Source of the DNA: Bdellovibrionales bacterium Ga0074137
Lineage (GTDB): Bacteria; Bdellovibrionota; Bdellovibrionia; Bdellovibrionales; JAMPXM01
Reading direction: 5' to 3'
NCBI GenBank assembly: GCA_001464715.1
Contig: LNDT01000039.1
Coordinates: 40,001 to 104,000, forward strand
Length of the DNA stretch: 64,000 bases
Every line of letters begins with the position of its first letter. The first letter of the stretch is position 1. Positions 36,053 through 45,697 of this stretch are shown here, piece by piece. The notes under the pieces are model-generated. The model was not told the DNA's origin. It did no database searches and saw only the letters and a list, made by a program, of their open reading frames with translations. A program made the position numbers and the translations under genes.

Positions 36053-37366
36053 TCATTTCTTCAAATTAAAAAATCGAACAATGGTCTCAGGATCAACGCG
36101 AGAAGCCGTCTCGGGGTCTCCGTAGAATCCGTACTGATAGATCAGCTCTGGGTGCTCGACCCGAAACATCAACGTCTCTTGAGTGGCTAGATCGGTAATT
36201 TTTAAAACACCTTTTCCGGGTTTCACCACATTGAACGTCCGAGTTCCCCACTGAAACCTGTCGACTTTGCTACTGAGTCCGCGCATCACCGCAAGCAATG
36301 TCCCGATTTTCTGATGGGTCTGGCCGATGTTGGCAACGCGCGCTTCGTCGTTCGCAATGATTTGCTTTAAGTTTGATTGGGGTGAAATGAACGGCGCATT
36401 GAGCATGTTGCCCGTAAAACCTTTCGATCCCTTCGCCCATGCGCTCCGGTCCAGCAGCTCACGCAATTCGGTCGTGCGACTCTCGAGCGGAGCTATCGAC
36501 GCATTTGTTGGACCTGCCAAAGCTAGTCCTTCTTTGAATGCGAGTTCGGGAACTGGGTGAGGCTTTTCGAGCAACGATGGTGTGTAACCATTTTGAACTG
36601 CAGTCTCGATGTGTGCACCGATGTCTTGTTCAATTCGACGAGACTTTACGAAGCCATTTTTTCCAAGGACGGTAGAAACGATCCCGTCATTGATTTCGAG
36701 TCCATTATCGCGGAGTCCTACAATCGATGCGCCATTGAAATTCAGATGAAACCCGCTGTTTCGACGCAGGTCCACCGGGCGATACAGGTCGACCGATTTG
36801 TCTTTCTTGATCACGATCAAAGGTGGAAGGTCCGTGCGCCCCTCCGTTGTGAAAACCGTATTTGCCGTCAGTGGCTCGGCTGCGATTCCCGACTCGGCAA
36901 TTTGATCTTCAATGGCCTGGGATCGTCTCGCGGCGGCCGATTCAGCGGACACCGGGCTGTTCATTTCTTCCCCGGTGAGGATGCTATCAACGCGTGTCTG
37001 TCCATTTTGTGTCGAGTAAAAGTCGACCGAGTTTTCATCCCAACTTTTACCGCCGTACTCGACTTTTTTGAAAGTGGTGCCAATGCCCCAATACGTCGAA
37101 TCCGCTTTGGAACTTCGATAGACGACGGGTGTGCCATTTTCTAATAAACGAACGAGAAAACCGTGACCCTCGAAAATCTGCGATTGCTGCTTTTGCACGA
37201 ATCCAGATTTTAAAAGAGTGCTTCGGTTTTGCGACGCCAGCGAGATCAATGACGCTTGTTTTGCGATAAGCGCAAATCCGGACGGACAAGGATTGGCGTG
37301 CGCCAAAGCGGGCACAAAGACCGCGGTTAGAATGCGTATCCATTTGAGCGGAGTCATTGGATTCAT
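36053..37366 (-). CDS. Secreted protein of unknown function
   Basis: 437 aa. The signal peptide (WIRILTAVFVPALAHA, then NPCPSG) is cleaved near residue 24. The mature protein is mixed alpha/beta with no motif I recognise. The first part contains GHGFLVRLLENGTPVVYRSS and the end RVEHPELIYQYGFYGDPETA. A second in-frame ATG three codons in is an equally possible start; neither has a ribosome site. It lies between the small exported protein and the ORF6N gene. It may be a periplasmic or extracellular protein of the accessory region; function unknown. Confidence 0.75.
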   Translation of the reverse strand: MNPMTPLKWIRILTAVFVPALAHANPCPSGFALIAKQASLISLASQNRSTLLKSGFVQKQQSQIFEGHGFLVRLLENGTPVVYRSSKADSTYWGIGTTFKKVEYGGKSWDENSVDFYSTQNGQTRVDSILTGEEMNSPVSAESAAARRSQAIEDQIAESGIAAEPLTANTVFTTEGRTDLPPLIVIKKDKSVDLYRPVDLRRNSGFHLNFNGASIVGLRDNGLEINDGIVSTVLGKNGFVKSRRIEQDIGAHIETAVQNGYTPSLLEKPHPVPELAFKEGLALAGPTNASIAPLESRTTELRELLDRSAWAKGSKGFTGNMLNAPFISPQSNLKQIIANDEARVANIGQTHQKIGTLLAVMRGLSSKVDRFQWGTRTFNVVKPGKGVLKITDLATQETLMFRVEHPELIYQYGFYGDPETASRVDPETIVRFFNLKK

Positions 37367-37446
37367 GTCGGAGTTTTATCGGGATCTCGTAAGGACTAAC
37401 TTGGCCTAAGGCTAGCCCAGGTCTTGTAACCCCTCAGGTAATCTGA

Positions 37447-37962
37447 TCAGTCGTCTTCGTCCGATCGAATTCCAATTCTTCGTTTTTTTTGAGAGGGGGG
37501 ATTGATGATCTCTCGGATGGCATCAAAGACCGATTTAAACTGCCTGTCATACCGACTTTCGAGATGAGAAACTCGATCGTGCAGCTCCTTCATGGAGTGG
37601 CTGAGCCTCTTTAATCCAACGAATGTTCGCACAATTTCGATATTGACCTGAATCGCCTCTGGACTTCTTAGAACGCTCGAGAGCATCGCAATTCCTTGTT
37701 CCGTAAATGCGTAAGGTAGCCAACGAATACCACCCCAACTTGAGGTCACGAATTGTGACCTCAAGTTGTTAAGTTCCTGAATTTCCAACTGAAACATGAA
37801 GTCTTCGGGAAACCGTTCGAAGTTTCTTTTCACAGCTTGAATGAGAACTTTCGATTCAACGCCGTAAAGCTGAGCCAAATCATGGCTCAGCATGACCCGA
37901 TGACCCCGAAGTAAATAAATCCGCTCCTGGATCCAATCGACTTCAATCATATTCTTCTTCAT
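37447..37962 (-). CDS. ORF6N-domain DNA-binding protein
   Basis: 171 aa from ATG 37962; TTG 37992 and ATG 37950 are alternatives. Residues about 8-95 are an ORF6N domain: IYLLRGHRVMLSHDLAQLYG, AVKRNFERFPEDFMFQLE and the LPYAFTEQGIAMLSSVLRS signature. A coiled coil and basic C-terminus follow. ORF6N proteins are common in phages and in genomic islands, usually as single genes of unknown regulatory role. This supports foreign origin of the block, although no other phage gene is present. Confidence 0.9.
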   Translation of the reverse strand: MKKNMIEVDWIQERIYLLRGHRVMLSHDLAQLYGVESKVLIQAVKRNFERFPEDFMFQLEIQELNNLRSQFVTSSWGGIRWLPYAFTEQGIAMLSSVLRSPEAIQVNIEIVRTFVGLKRLSHSMKELHDRVSHLESRYDRQFKSVFDAIREIINPPSQKKRRIGIRSDEDD

Positions 37963-38201
37963 GGCTGAAAGGTGGTTCAAAAATGCCGCCAAGCTGGAAA
38001 GCTACGGAGCGTATAAGAACGAATATATTACGACGGCCTTCGGACCTCAGGATCAAAATGAAGTCGATCGACTTTAGTGAGTACAGCTGAAAGTTTGTTA
38101 TTTCCAATACCTGTTTTTCACCCGGCGCGACTGTTTTGGGGGCTGCCTTCCGACTGACGATAATTTGACCTAAATGCCTCGGACAATTTTTGACGATGAG
38201 A

Positions 38202-39041
38202 TTAATGGCAAGAATCGCCAAGAAGATTCTTAAATGAGTTAATGCGAGTGAATCCGATGCCGCCGATGGCCCGTTCGAGGTCCTCAGGAACGTTCGTCCA
38301 ACTCCTCAACCATTTTACAACGTCGCATTGGCTTTTGACGCCCAAAGTATCTAACAAAACTTTTGCGAGGCTGTCGATTTCCGCGTGTCTCGCGGTTTCC
38401 TCTAAGATGGCCTCTTTGAGGAGTTCTGTTTTTGGTGCACCTTCAGGAAGTGCCATAAGAGATTGAACGAACTTGTCATCGGGAAGACGGACGAAGAAAT
38501 AACTTTTTTGTTCGTTCGGACTTAAGCGGCGAGCCGAGCTCGCGATTTCAGACTCGTAAACATAGTGGGAAATCTCGTGAGCTAAAACGAAATGAATGAC
38601 CGTCATTGGTACGTCAAAGCGCTTGTCGTTCAAAATAGAGTCGATCCATTTCGGATCAATGAATACCTTTAGAGTCCCGACTTCAATATTTGGTTCGCAA
38701 CCATCACAAGCGATCAGCTTCAAAACTTCACGCCCTCTAAAAACGACCTTCTGAAGTTCGTCGAGCTTCGCCTGAACCTCGGAAGAAATGGCGGCTTTCG
38801 ACAGCTTGTTACCCGATAGATACACTTTGCTGTCGGGGAATAGAGCCGGAAACGATTCCTGAGCCCTCAATCGTTCGATCGATCTTCTGTTTTTCTGAAG
38901 ATCAAAACGAATTGACGTCGAGTGACGACTATCGGGCGGTGTGACGTTTTTTGCCGCAAGCAGAGGTGATAGGGCGCCAAAGTAAATGGCCAAGCCTAAA
39001 ATAGTGGAGCCTAATGATCGTTGAGAAATGAATGGTCCCAT
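38202..39041 (-). CDS. Exported HExxH metallopeptidase-like protein
   Basis: 279 aa from ATG 39041; the frame is open to 39161, but that would run through the start region of the divergent RHH gene. A signal peptide (STILGLAIYFGALSPLLA) is followed by a charged helical region. The zinc motif HEISH occurs near residue 152 in FVLAHEISHYVYESE, and EETARHAEIDSLA about 75 residues later could supply the third ligand, as in gluzincins of the M48 kind. CDGCEP may form a disulphide. It is likely a periplasmic protease, but the family is not fixed. Confidence 0.78.
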   Translation of the reverse strand: MGPFISQRSLGSTILGLAIYFGALSPLLAAKNVTPPDSRHSTSIRFDLQKNRRSIERLRAQESFPALFPDSKVYLSGNKLSKAAISSEVQAKLDELQKVVFRGREVLKLIACDGCEPNIEVGTLKVFIDPKWIDSILNDKRFDVPMTVIHFVLAHEISHYVYESEIASSARRLSPNEQKSYFFVRLPDDKFVQSLMALPEGAPKTELLKEAILEETARHAEIDSLAKVLLDTLGVKSQCDVVKWLRSWTNVPEDLERAIGGIGFTRINSFKNLLGDSCH

Positions 39042-39152
39042 CCCAAGACTTTCCGCAAGGCCAAGGCCGGCCCCCTTGCCATATGTCAATGGTGGTATAT
39101 GTTGCCGTGACGGCCTCTCCAAGCTAAACCACCCCCACCCGAGGAGGGTCTC

Positions 39153-39383
39153 ATGGCTCATGAAATCACATCCGATCGCTACCTTGAAAAACCGGCGCCC
39201 AAAAAATTGGCAACGACGGTTTACATCACTGAAGAACAGCAGGCGCTGCTGAAAGAACTCAATCGGCGGACCCGTGTTCCTATTGCGGAGTTCATTCGTG
39301 AGGGTATCAATCTCGTTTTAGAGAAACACCGGTCGCAGCTTCCGGGGCAGCTTGATTTGATTGAACCGAAGTCTCAGACCTAG
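39153..39383 (+). CDS. Ribbon-helix-helix protein
   Basis: 76 aa with GAGGAGG shortly before ATG 39153. Residues about 20-58 (LATTVYITEEQQALLKELN, then RRTRVPIAEFIREGINLVLE) are an RHH fold: beta strand, helix, turn, helix. Such proteins bind DNA as dimers; many are antitoxins. No toxin is adjacent, and it is divergent from the metallopeptidase and 53 nt before lepA. A CATAT/ATATG inverted repeat in the 110-nt divergent spacer could be its site. Autoregulation or control of the divergent gene are both possible. Confidence 0.85.
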   Translation: MAHEITSDRYLEKPAPKKLATTVYITEEQQALLKELNRRTRVPIAEFIREGINLVLEKHRSQLPGQLDLIEPKSQT

Positions 39384-39436
39384 CGCAACGCCGCCGTCAT
39401 CTGATAGAAATGAAGAAACCGTTCACGTAAGGCCTC

Positions 39437-41239
39437 ATGCACGACTTATCTCGCATCCGAAATTTCTCGATCATCGCGCACATTGACCACGGTAAATCTA
39501 CGATTGCCGATGGTCTCATCCAATACACTGGGGCTCTCTCGAATCGCGAGATGAAGGCTCAGTTTCTGGACAATATGGAGCTTGAGCGCGAGCGCGGCAT
39601 CACCATCAAAGCGCAAACCGTTCGGCTTTTGTACAAAGCCGACGATGGCGAAGAGTATCAAATCAATTTGATCGATACGCCCGGACACGTGGACTTCAGC
39701 TATGAAGTGTCGCGAAGTCTTGCCGCCTGTGAAGGCGCACTTCTCGTCGTCGATGCGGCTCAAGGTGTTGAAGCTCAAACTTTGGCGAACGTTTATTTGG
39801 CGATGGAGAACAACCTCGAGATTATTCCTGTTCTCAATAAAATTGATCTCCCGTCAGCGGACGTCGAAGGTGTCAAAAAACAAATCGAAGAGACGATTGG
39901 TCTCGATACGAGCGACGCCGTTCTTGCGAGCGCGAAAGAAAAAATCGGGATTCGAGAAATCCTAGAATCAATCGTCAAAAAAGTTCCGCCACCTAAAGCA
40001 GATCGCAGCGGAACTTTGCGCTGCCTAATTTTCGATTCGTGGTTTGATGTCTATCAAGGTGTCGTTGTCCTAGTGAGAGTGATGGATGGGACGCTGACAA
40101 AAGGCGACCGCATCAAATTTATGGCGAACGACCGTGAGTACGACGTTCTTAAACTTGGAACGTTCACTCCGTTTCCGGTCGAAAACCAAGCTCTCGGCGC
40201 GGGCGAAGTGGGATTCATCGTCTGCGGAATTAAAGACATCCGCGATGTGCAAGTCGGCGATACAGTTACGACCGCTAAAAAAGGTGCGACGGAAGCTCTC
40301 GCTGGTTTTAAGCGCGTCGTTCCGATGGTTTTCTCAGGTATTTTCCCCGTGATTGCCAGCGACTATGAACAAGTTAAAGATGCTCTCGAAAAGCTTGTAC
40401 TGAACGATTCATCGCTGACCTACGAAGTTGAAAAATCAGACGCCCTTGGGTTTGGATATCGATGTGGATTCTTGGGCCTTCTTCATATGGAGATCGTGCA
40501 AGAGCGTCTCGAGCGAGAGTTTGGTCTTAATCTTATTACGACCGCGCCGACCGTTGTTTACCGAATCACAACCCACGACGGCGAAACGAAAAATCTTGAG
40601 AATCCGGCGAACATGCCGGATCCGACCAAGATTCTAAAAATGGAAGAGCCGATCGTAAAAATCGTTCTTCACACGCCCAGCGAATTCATCGGCAATATTT
40701 TAAAGCTCTGCGAAGATCGTCGTGGCGTTCAGGTGAAGATGGATTACGTGACCGATAAAAAGGTCATGATCGAGTACCGCATTCCAATGAACGAAATCGT
40801 CATGGATTTCTACGATCGGCTCAAGTCGGTTTCAAAGGGTTATGCGTCGATGGAATATGAAGTTGTCGCGTTCGAAGAATCCGACTTGGTAAAGCTGGAC
40901 ATCCTCATCAACCAAGAGCCCGTCGATGCGCTTTCTCTGATCGTCCACAGGTCGAAAGCCGTGACCCGCGGGCGATCTCTGGTCGAAAAAATGCGCGAAG
41001 TCATTCCAAGGCAAATGTACCAGGTTGCCATTCAGGCAGCGATCGGTGCGAAGGTTGTCGCTCGAGAAACTGTAAGCGCGATGCGAAAAGATGTGACGGC
41101 CAAGTGTTATGGCGGTGATATCTCACGTAAGCGAAAGCTGCTTGAGAAACAAAAAGAAGGCAAAAAGCGAATGAAGCAGTTCGGCTCGATCGAATTGCCG
41201 CAAGAAGCTTTCTTGGCGATTCTCAAAGTTGAAGACTAA
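39437..41239 (+). CDS. lepA: Elongation factor 4 (LepA)
   Basis: 600 aa, normal length. It is a ribosome-binding GTPase acting on stalled or assembling ribosomes. G1 is AHIDHGKS, the switch contains [11 protein letters not shown]3 is DTPGHVD and G4 is NKID. The C-terminus has the LepA-specific domain ([37 protein letters not shown]). TAAGG lies 5 nt before ATG 39437. It is followed by three lepB genes, the common lepA-lepB order extended. Confidence 0.98.
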   Translation: MHDLSRIRNFSIIAHIDHGKSTIADGLIQYTGALSNREMKAQFLDNMELERERGITIKAQTVRLLYKADDGEEYQINLIDTPGHVDFSYEVSRSLAACEGALLVVDAAQGVEAQTLANVYLAMENNLEIIPVLNKIDLPSADVEGVKKQIEETIGLDTSDAVLASAKEKIGIREILESIVKKVPPPKADRSGTLRCLIFDSWFDVYQGVVVLVRVMDGTLTKGDRIKFMANDREYDVLKLGTFTPFPVENQALGAGEVGFIVCGIKDIRDVQVGDTVTTAKKGATEALAGFKRVVPMVFSGIFPVIASDYEQVKDALEKLVLNDSSLTYEVEKSDALGFGYRCGFLGLLHMEIVQERLEREFGLNLITTAPTVVYRITTHDGETKNLENPANMPDPTKILKMEEPIVKIVLHTPSEFIGNILKLCEDRRGVQVKMDYVTDKKVMIEYRIPMNEIVMDFYDRLKSVSKGYASMEYEVVAFEESDLVKLDILINQEPVDALSLIVHRSKAVTRGRSLVEKMREVIPRQMYQVAIQAAIGAKVVARETVSAMRKDVTAKCYGGDISRKRKLLEKQKEGKKRMKQFGSIELPQEAFLAILKVED

Positions 41240-41262
41240 ATCGTTTTCCGTCGGGAGACATC

Positions 41263-42048
41263 GTGAGTGATTCAGAGCCGACCCGGTCCCGTTTCAAAGA
41301 GTTCATGGAAGGATGGGGATCGTTTTTCGTAGCGATTTTGCTCGCTCTCGTCATTCGATGGGGAGTGATCGAAGCGTACGTTATTCCTTCGGCTTCGATG
41401 CTTCCCTCGCTGCTCATTCACGACCACATCTTCGTCAATAAATTCACTTATGGATTGAGGGTGCCCTTTACCGAGCGGTGGCTGATTCAGTTCAGCACGC
41501 CTCAACGTGGGGATGTCATCGTCTTTAAGTACCCCGAAAATAAAGAGACCTTTTTTATCAAACGAGTTGTCGGGATTCCGGGAGATACGATTCGCTATGA
41601 AAATGGTCGCTTGATTATCAACGATAAAGAAATCGAGCTAACCGAGCCAGGTGATGCGGCCGACTGGGAAATGATGTCCGAGGCCAATTTCGGAAACGAA
41701 GATTTTCAGAATCCGCTTTACTCGACCGATCGAAAAGACAACTACGCGCATTACGCAGAAAAGCTTGGCGAAAAATCGCATTCGGTTCTTTTAAGAAAAG
41801 ACGGCGGTTTTTCAAGGTCGGCGGGGCCGTGGACGGTTCCCGACGGGCAGCTCTTCATGATGGGCGACAACCGGGATAATTCTCACGACAGTCGCCGTTG
41901 GCGATCATCGCCCTTTATGCCGTTAGAAAATGTTTTGGGCCGAGCGATGTTCGTGTGGCTCAGCTGCGACCGCACTTTCGAAAACGCCTCGTTTTTGTGT
42001 GATCCATCGACGATTCGGTGGAAGCGTCTTCTTCATTCTGTCAATTAA
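41263..42048 (+). CDS. lepB: Signal peptidase I, first of three
   Basis: 261 aa from GTG 41263 with GGGAG 5 nt upstream. One membrane helix (about 20-37) precedes the catalytic domain. The nucleophile is Ser45 in PSASMLPSL and the general base Lys100 in FFIKRVVGIPGD. Box E is MGDNRDNSHDSR. All catalytic parts are present, so it should cleave Sec and Tat signal peptides in the inner membrane. It follows lepA by 23 nt, the usual position of lepB, so it is probably the ancestral copy. Confidence 0.96.
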   Translation: MSDSEPTRSRFKEFMEGWGSFFVAILLALVIRWGVIEAYVIPSASMLPSLLIHDHIFVNKFTYGLRVPFTERWLIQFSTPQRGDVIVFKYPENKETFFIKRVVGIPGDTIRYENGRLIINDKEIELTEPGDAADWEMMSEANFGNEDFQNPLYSTDRKDNYAHYAEKLGEKSHSVLLRKDGGFSRSAGPWTVPDGQLFMMGDNRDNSHDSRRWRSSPFMPLENVLGRAMFVWLSCDRTFENASFLCDPSTIRWKRLLHSVN

Positions 42049-42065
42049 CGGAGAGGGAGCGATCA

Positions 42066-42839
42066 ATGGGTCAACAGGGCACGTGGCGACAGGCGTTTGG
42101 TTCTATCGCACTTTCTGCGCTGGTGCTTTTGTCGTTTCGTTGGCTTGTGTTTGAGCCCTACGTAATTCCTTCGGGCAGTATGCTTCCCACGTTGAAGGTT
42201 CTCGATTTTATCTACGTCAATAAATTCGCCTATGGCGTTCGCCTGCCGTTCACTTCGAAATGGATCCTTGATCGGGATCTTCCCAAACGCTGCGACATCG
42301 TCGTTTTTCGCTCACAACAAGAAGATGGAATCTACCTTGTTAAGCGTGTCATCGGACTTCCCGGAGAACGTGTTGAGCTTCTGCAGAGCGGGCAAATTCG
42401 AATCGACGATAAACTTTTAGTCACAAAGGCTCATCAATCCATTGGCAGAGACGACGGAAAAGCGGTGCGACGGGAACTGTGCGGCTTTGAGCCTGAAGCC
42501 CGCGAACACCTGATCCAGATCTACGAATCCGATTTTGCCGAAAAAAATGATCAAGACGTCGCACAAAAAAATGAGACCGCAGACGCCGAGGTTGATCCGA
42601 TCGTCTACGCCATCGAAGTCCCGCCGGATCAAGTTGTTGTTTTTGGAGACAATCGGCACGAGTCCGCCGACAGCCGTGTTTGGGGCCCGGTGCCTCGAAA
42701 AGATTTGATGGGACGCGCGGGTGGAATCTGGCTCAGCTGTGAAAGTTCACTTCCAGGTTTGTCGCGAGTTTGTGATCCGTCAAAGTTGAGGCTCGAGCGA
42801 ATGTTCCAAAACTTTGACGCCGTGGACGCTCGCTTATGA
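42066..42839 (+). CDS. Signal peptidase I, second of three
   Basis: 257 aa from ATG 42066, with a GAGAGGGAG ribosome site just upstream. Membrane helix about 13-28, Ser38 in PSGSMLPTL, Lys93 in YLVKRVIGLPGE, and box E as FGDNRHESADSRVWG. It keeps the catalytic dyad but has a distinct insert (about 125-180, with an acidic run around EKNDQDVAQKNETAD), so its substrate range may differ from the first copy. It begins 17 nt after the first and its stop overlaps the third gene. Confidence 0.95.
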   Translation: MGQQGTWRQAFGSIALSALVLLSFRWLVFEPYVIPSGSMLPTLKVLDFIYVNKFAYGVRLPFTSKWILDRDLPKRCDIVVFRSQQEDGIYLVKRVIGLPGERVELLQSGQIRIDDKLLVTKAHQSIGRDDGKAVRRELCGFEPEAREHLIQIYESDFAEKNDQDVAQKNETADAEVDPIVYAIEVPPDQVVVFGDNRHESADSRVWGPVPRKDLMGRAGGIWLSCESSLPGLSRVCDPSKLRLERMFQNFDAVDARL

Positions 42840-43555
42840 ATCGTCAAAGTTTGATGCGCAAATTTAGAAAAGTTTTTCTCTTTGAATTCGTTGAAGCGAT
42901 TGTTGCGGCCATCATTATCGCGGCGCTCTTACGCTTTCTCGTTGTTTCCGCGTACCGCGTTCCCACCGAGTCGATGATGCCGACTTTAATTCCAGGTGAT
43001 GTCGTCATCGCGTGGAAAACCTCTTACGGAATTCAATGGCCCTGGAGTGACCAGCGTGTCGGCGCCCGTGATCCTGACCGCGGCGATATTGTTATTTTCC
43101 GCCACGCCGAGGAGGATGCGATCTTCGTGAAAAGAGTTATCGGTCGCCCCGGTGACCGGATTGAAATTCGCGATGGAGTCGTGAGTCTCAACGAAGTTCC
43201 CACGTCGATTTCCCGTCGTATTGAAGGAGGCTGGGAGTATTCAGAAGAAACGACCGGCGCATCGACCCATCGAGTCATGGTTCGTGCTTCCGCGACGGAG
43301 CCCGATTTTCTTGCGCCGATGGTTGTTCCTCCGGGTCACGTCTTTGTCATGGGTGATCTGCGAAGTGAGAGTCTCGACTCTAGACACTGGGGCCCGATTC
43401 CGATCGATCAAATTGTAGGTCGGGTCTCATTCATCGCCTTCTCGCTGGAGGTGGACGGTTTTGACCCGGAAAACCCTCAGGGACTCACGAGGAAAGCTGA
43501 GTTCACTCCACGCGCCAACCTTCGCTTTGACCGGTTGCTTCGGGCACTCGATTAG
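42836..43555 (+). CDS. Signal peptidase I, third of three
   Basis: 239 aa, start overlapping the previous stop (ATGA). Membrane helix about 19-38 (VEAIVAAIIIAALLRFLVV), Ser46 in PTESMMPTL, Lys99 in FVKRVIGRPGD. Box E is altered to MGDLRSESLDSRHWG, where Asn is usual after GD, and the Pro-Ser-x of the active-site strand is Pro-Thr-Glu. These changes suggest divergence of specificity rather than loss of activity. pyrB follows 72 nt downstream. Confidence 0.95.
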   Translation: MNRQSLMRKFRKVFLFEFVEAIVAAIIIAALLRFLVVSAYRVPTESMMPTLIPGDVVIAWKTSYGIQWPWSDQRVGARDPDRGDIVIFRHAEEDAIFVKRVIGRPGDRIEIRDGVVSLNEVPTSISRRIEGGWEYSEETTGASTHRVMVRASATEPDFLAPMVVPPGHVFVMGDLRSESLDSRHWGPIPIDQIVGRVSFIAFSLEVDGFDPENPQGLTRKAEFTPRANLRFDRLLRALD

Positions 43556-43627
43556 CGCGTCGCAGATTGGTTTTTCCTCAGTGGATCGCTTGACCGAAAA
43601 TGTGCTGACACACTACGATCCGAAGCA

Positions 43628-44569
43628 ATGCCGCTCTTGGGTCGATCCCTTCTCGATACCCGAACTCTTTCAGCCCAACACATCGACGAAATCTTTTTGA
43701 AAGCTGATTCGATGCAGCTGGGGCGTGATGCCGTGGCTGCAAAGCCGGCTCCTGTTGTTTGCTGCTTATTTTTTGAACCCAGCACGCGCACGCGAATGAG
43801 CTTTCAGATGGCGGCGTACCGTTTGGGCCTCGAAGTGTTAACCATGGAGCTATCGGCAGGGTCCTCGCTTTCAAAAGGCGAGACGCCCTCAGACACTGTG
43901 ATGAATTTCGCCGCAATGAAACCCGATGTGTTGGTTGTGCGCTACGGGACGTCGCGAGAACTCGATGCACTTTTGCCCACTTTGAAAATTCCAGTTCTCA
44001 ACGCCGGAAGCGGAACGCTGGCTCATCCGACACAGGGCCTCCTCGATGCCTACACTCTGCGCGCCGAATGGGGCTCGCTGAAGGGTCGGCGGATTTTAAT
44101 TTTCGGAGATGTGCTCCATAGCCGCGTGGCCCGGTCTGGCTTCGACGTTTTCACAAAACTTGGGGCGGACGTCGGCGTTTTTGGACCCGAGCATTTACTT
44201 CCGTCGGATTCGTCAATGAGTGAGAAGTTTGGGGTCCGCGTCTTTACCTCGCTTGAGGAGGCGCTTCCGTGGGCGGATGCGTGCATGGGGCTTCGGATTC
44301 AGCTCGAGCGCCACGATGCCAGATTAGCGCCTGACGGCGAATCATTGGGCGGATCAGTTGCCGCGAACTATCTTTCGCGCTACGGGTTGACGGTTGATCG
44401 GTTGAAACTTCTGCGCTCGGACGCGCTTATATTACATCCGGGACCGATCAATCACGGAGTCGAATTCGCGCCGGAAGTGGTCAGTGACCCTCGAAGCCGC
44501 GTTCTTGACCAAGTGACGAACGGGGTTCGAATTCGCGCGGCTCTTTTGGCTCTGATTTTAGGTCGCTAG
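43628..44569 (+). CDS. pyrB: Aspartate carbamoyltransferase catalytic chain
   Basis: 313 aa. First committed step of pyrimidine synthesis. The carbamoyl phosphate motif FFEPSTRTRMSFQMAAYRLG is followed by SAGSSLSKGET, HPTQGLLDAYTL and LHPGPINHGVEF. The length fits a catalytic chain without a fused regulatory subunit, and no pyrI is adjacent. carA, an unknown gene and carB follow, so carbamoyl phosphate supply and use are clustered. Confidence 0.97.
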   Translation: MPLLGRSLLDTRTLSAQHIDEIFLKADSMQLGRDAVAAKPAPVVCCLFFEPSTRTRMSFQMAAYRLGLEVLTMELSAGSSLSKGETPSDTVMNFAAMKPDVLVVRYGTSRELDALLPTLKIPVLNAGSGTLAHPTQGLLDAYTLRAEWGSLKGRRILIFGDVLHSRVARSGFDVFTKLGADVGVFGPEHLLPSDSSMSEKFGVRVFTSLEEALPWADACMGLRIQLERHDARLAPDGESLGGSVAANYLSRYGLTVDRLKLLRSDALILHPGPINHGVEFAPEVVSDPRSRVLDQVTNGVRIRAALLALILGR

Positions 44570-44629
44570 TTGTCGCAGGTAATAACGCAGGTATTGTCGT
44601 AAGCAGTGTCGCTGCGAAAGGGTTTTGAA

Positions 44630-45697
44630 ATGGCGCGCGGATTTTTGGTGCTCGAATCGGGCGAAATCTACCAGGGCCTTTTTCGCGGCGGGAAGTCTCG
44701 CGCCGGAGAAGTCGTTTTCAATACATCTCACTCTGGCTACGAAGAAATAGCGACGGATCCATCCTACTTCGGTCAGATCATTGTCATGACAGCCCCCATG
44801 CAGGGCAATTACGGGATCAATTCGAGTGTTTGGGAATCGAAGCGACTTTGGATTGAGGGCTTCATCAGTCTTGAAATTCAGGATTCAGAGCGCGATTCTT
44901 CGTGGCGCCGTCAACTCTCAGAAGCTGGAATTCCGATACTGAGTGATCTCGATACGCGCGAAATAGTTTTAAGACTTCGCGACGGGGGAACTCCTTGGGG
45001 TGCGATCGTTCACGCCGAAATAGAGGCTGAAGCTCGAGAAACAGCTCGGAGTTTGATCGCCGAGAAAAAGTTAATGAATCTCGACTGGGTGCACGCCGTT
45101 TCAAGAAAAGAAGTTGAAGTCCGTAAAGGTCAGCGCCCCGAAGGTCCGCGCATTGCGATCATGGACTATGGGTCGAAAGAAAATATTTTGCGAGAGCTCG
45201 CTGCGCGTGCCTCCGAGATTGCTATTTTTCCTTCAAGAACATCCGCGAAAACCGTGAAGGACTGGAATCCCGACGGGATTATGCTGACCAATGGCCCGGG
45301 AAATCCGTCGGATGTCGTCGCTGCGGTGGAAACTGTTCGCGATCTTATCGGGTGGCGTCCGATTTTTGGTATTTGCATGGGCAATCAGATCCTTGCGCTC
45401 GCTCTGGGTGCAAAAACGTACAAATTGAAGTTCGGTCATCGCGGGAGCAACCACCCGGTTCGCGATGGTCTTCTTGGGTCCGTGTATGTGACGTCGCAAA
45501 ATCACGGTTACTCGGTGGATGAAGCGACGCTGCCAAAAGATGCGCGCGTCACTCATATCAATTTGAATGATGGTTCGGTGGCAGGGTTTGAATGCGCTGA
45601 AAGGCGCTGCTTCAGCGTTCAATATCATCCGGAAAGTCACCCAGGGCCCCATGAAGCAGTTAGGCTGTTTGATTACTTTACAGAGAGGCTCTTGTAA
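44630..45697 (+). CDS. carA: Carbamoyl-phosphate synthase small chain
   Basis: 355 aa from ATG 44630 with AAAGGG 7 nt upstream; GTG 44606 in frame lacks this support. It hydrolyses glutamine to feed ammonia to CarB. The N-terminal domain shows HSGYEEIATDPSYFGQII and the class I amidotransferase domain GICMGNQILALALG (Cys nucleophile) and YHPESHPGP (His/Glu). The stop overlaps the next start by one base (TAATG). A pair of GCAGGTA repeats lies in the 60-nt gap after pyrB. Confidence 0.97.
   Translation: MARGFLVLESGEIYQGLFRGGKSRAGEVVFNTSHSGYEEIATDPSYFGQIIVMTAPMQGNYGINSSVWESKRLWIEGFISLEIQDSERDSSWRRQLSEAGIPILSDLDTREIVLRLRDGGTPWGAIVHAEIEAEARETARSLIAEKKLMNLDWVHAVSRKEVEVRKGQRPEGPRIAIMDYGSKENILRELAARASEIAIFPSRTSAKTVKDWNPDGIMLTNGPGNPSDVVAAVETVRDLIGWRPIFGICMGNQILALALGAKTYKLKFGHRGSNHPVRDGLLGSVYVTSQNHGYSVDEATLPKDARVTHINLNDGSVAGFECAERRCFSVQYHPESHPGPHEAVRLFDYFTERLL

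Noticed and set aside
37943..38221. 92-aa frame on the minus strand between the ORF6N and metallopeptidase genes
   Set aside because: It overlaps both neighbours, lacks a ribosome site and signal peptide, and shows no recognisable sequence.
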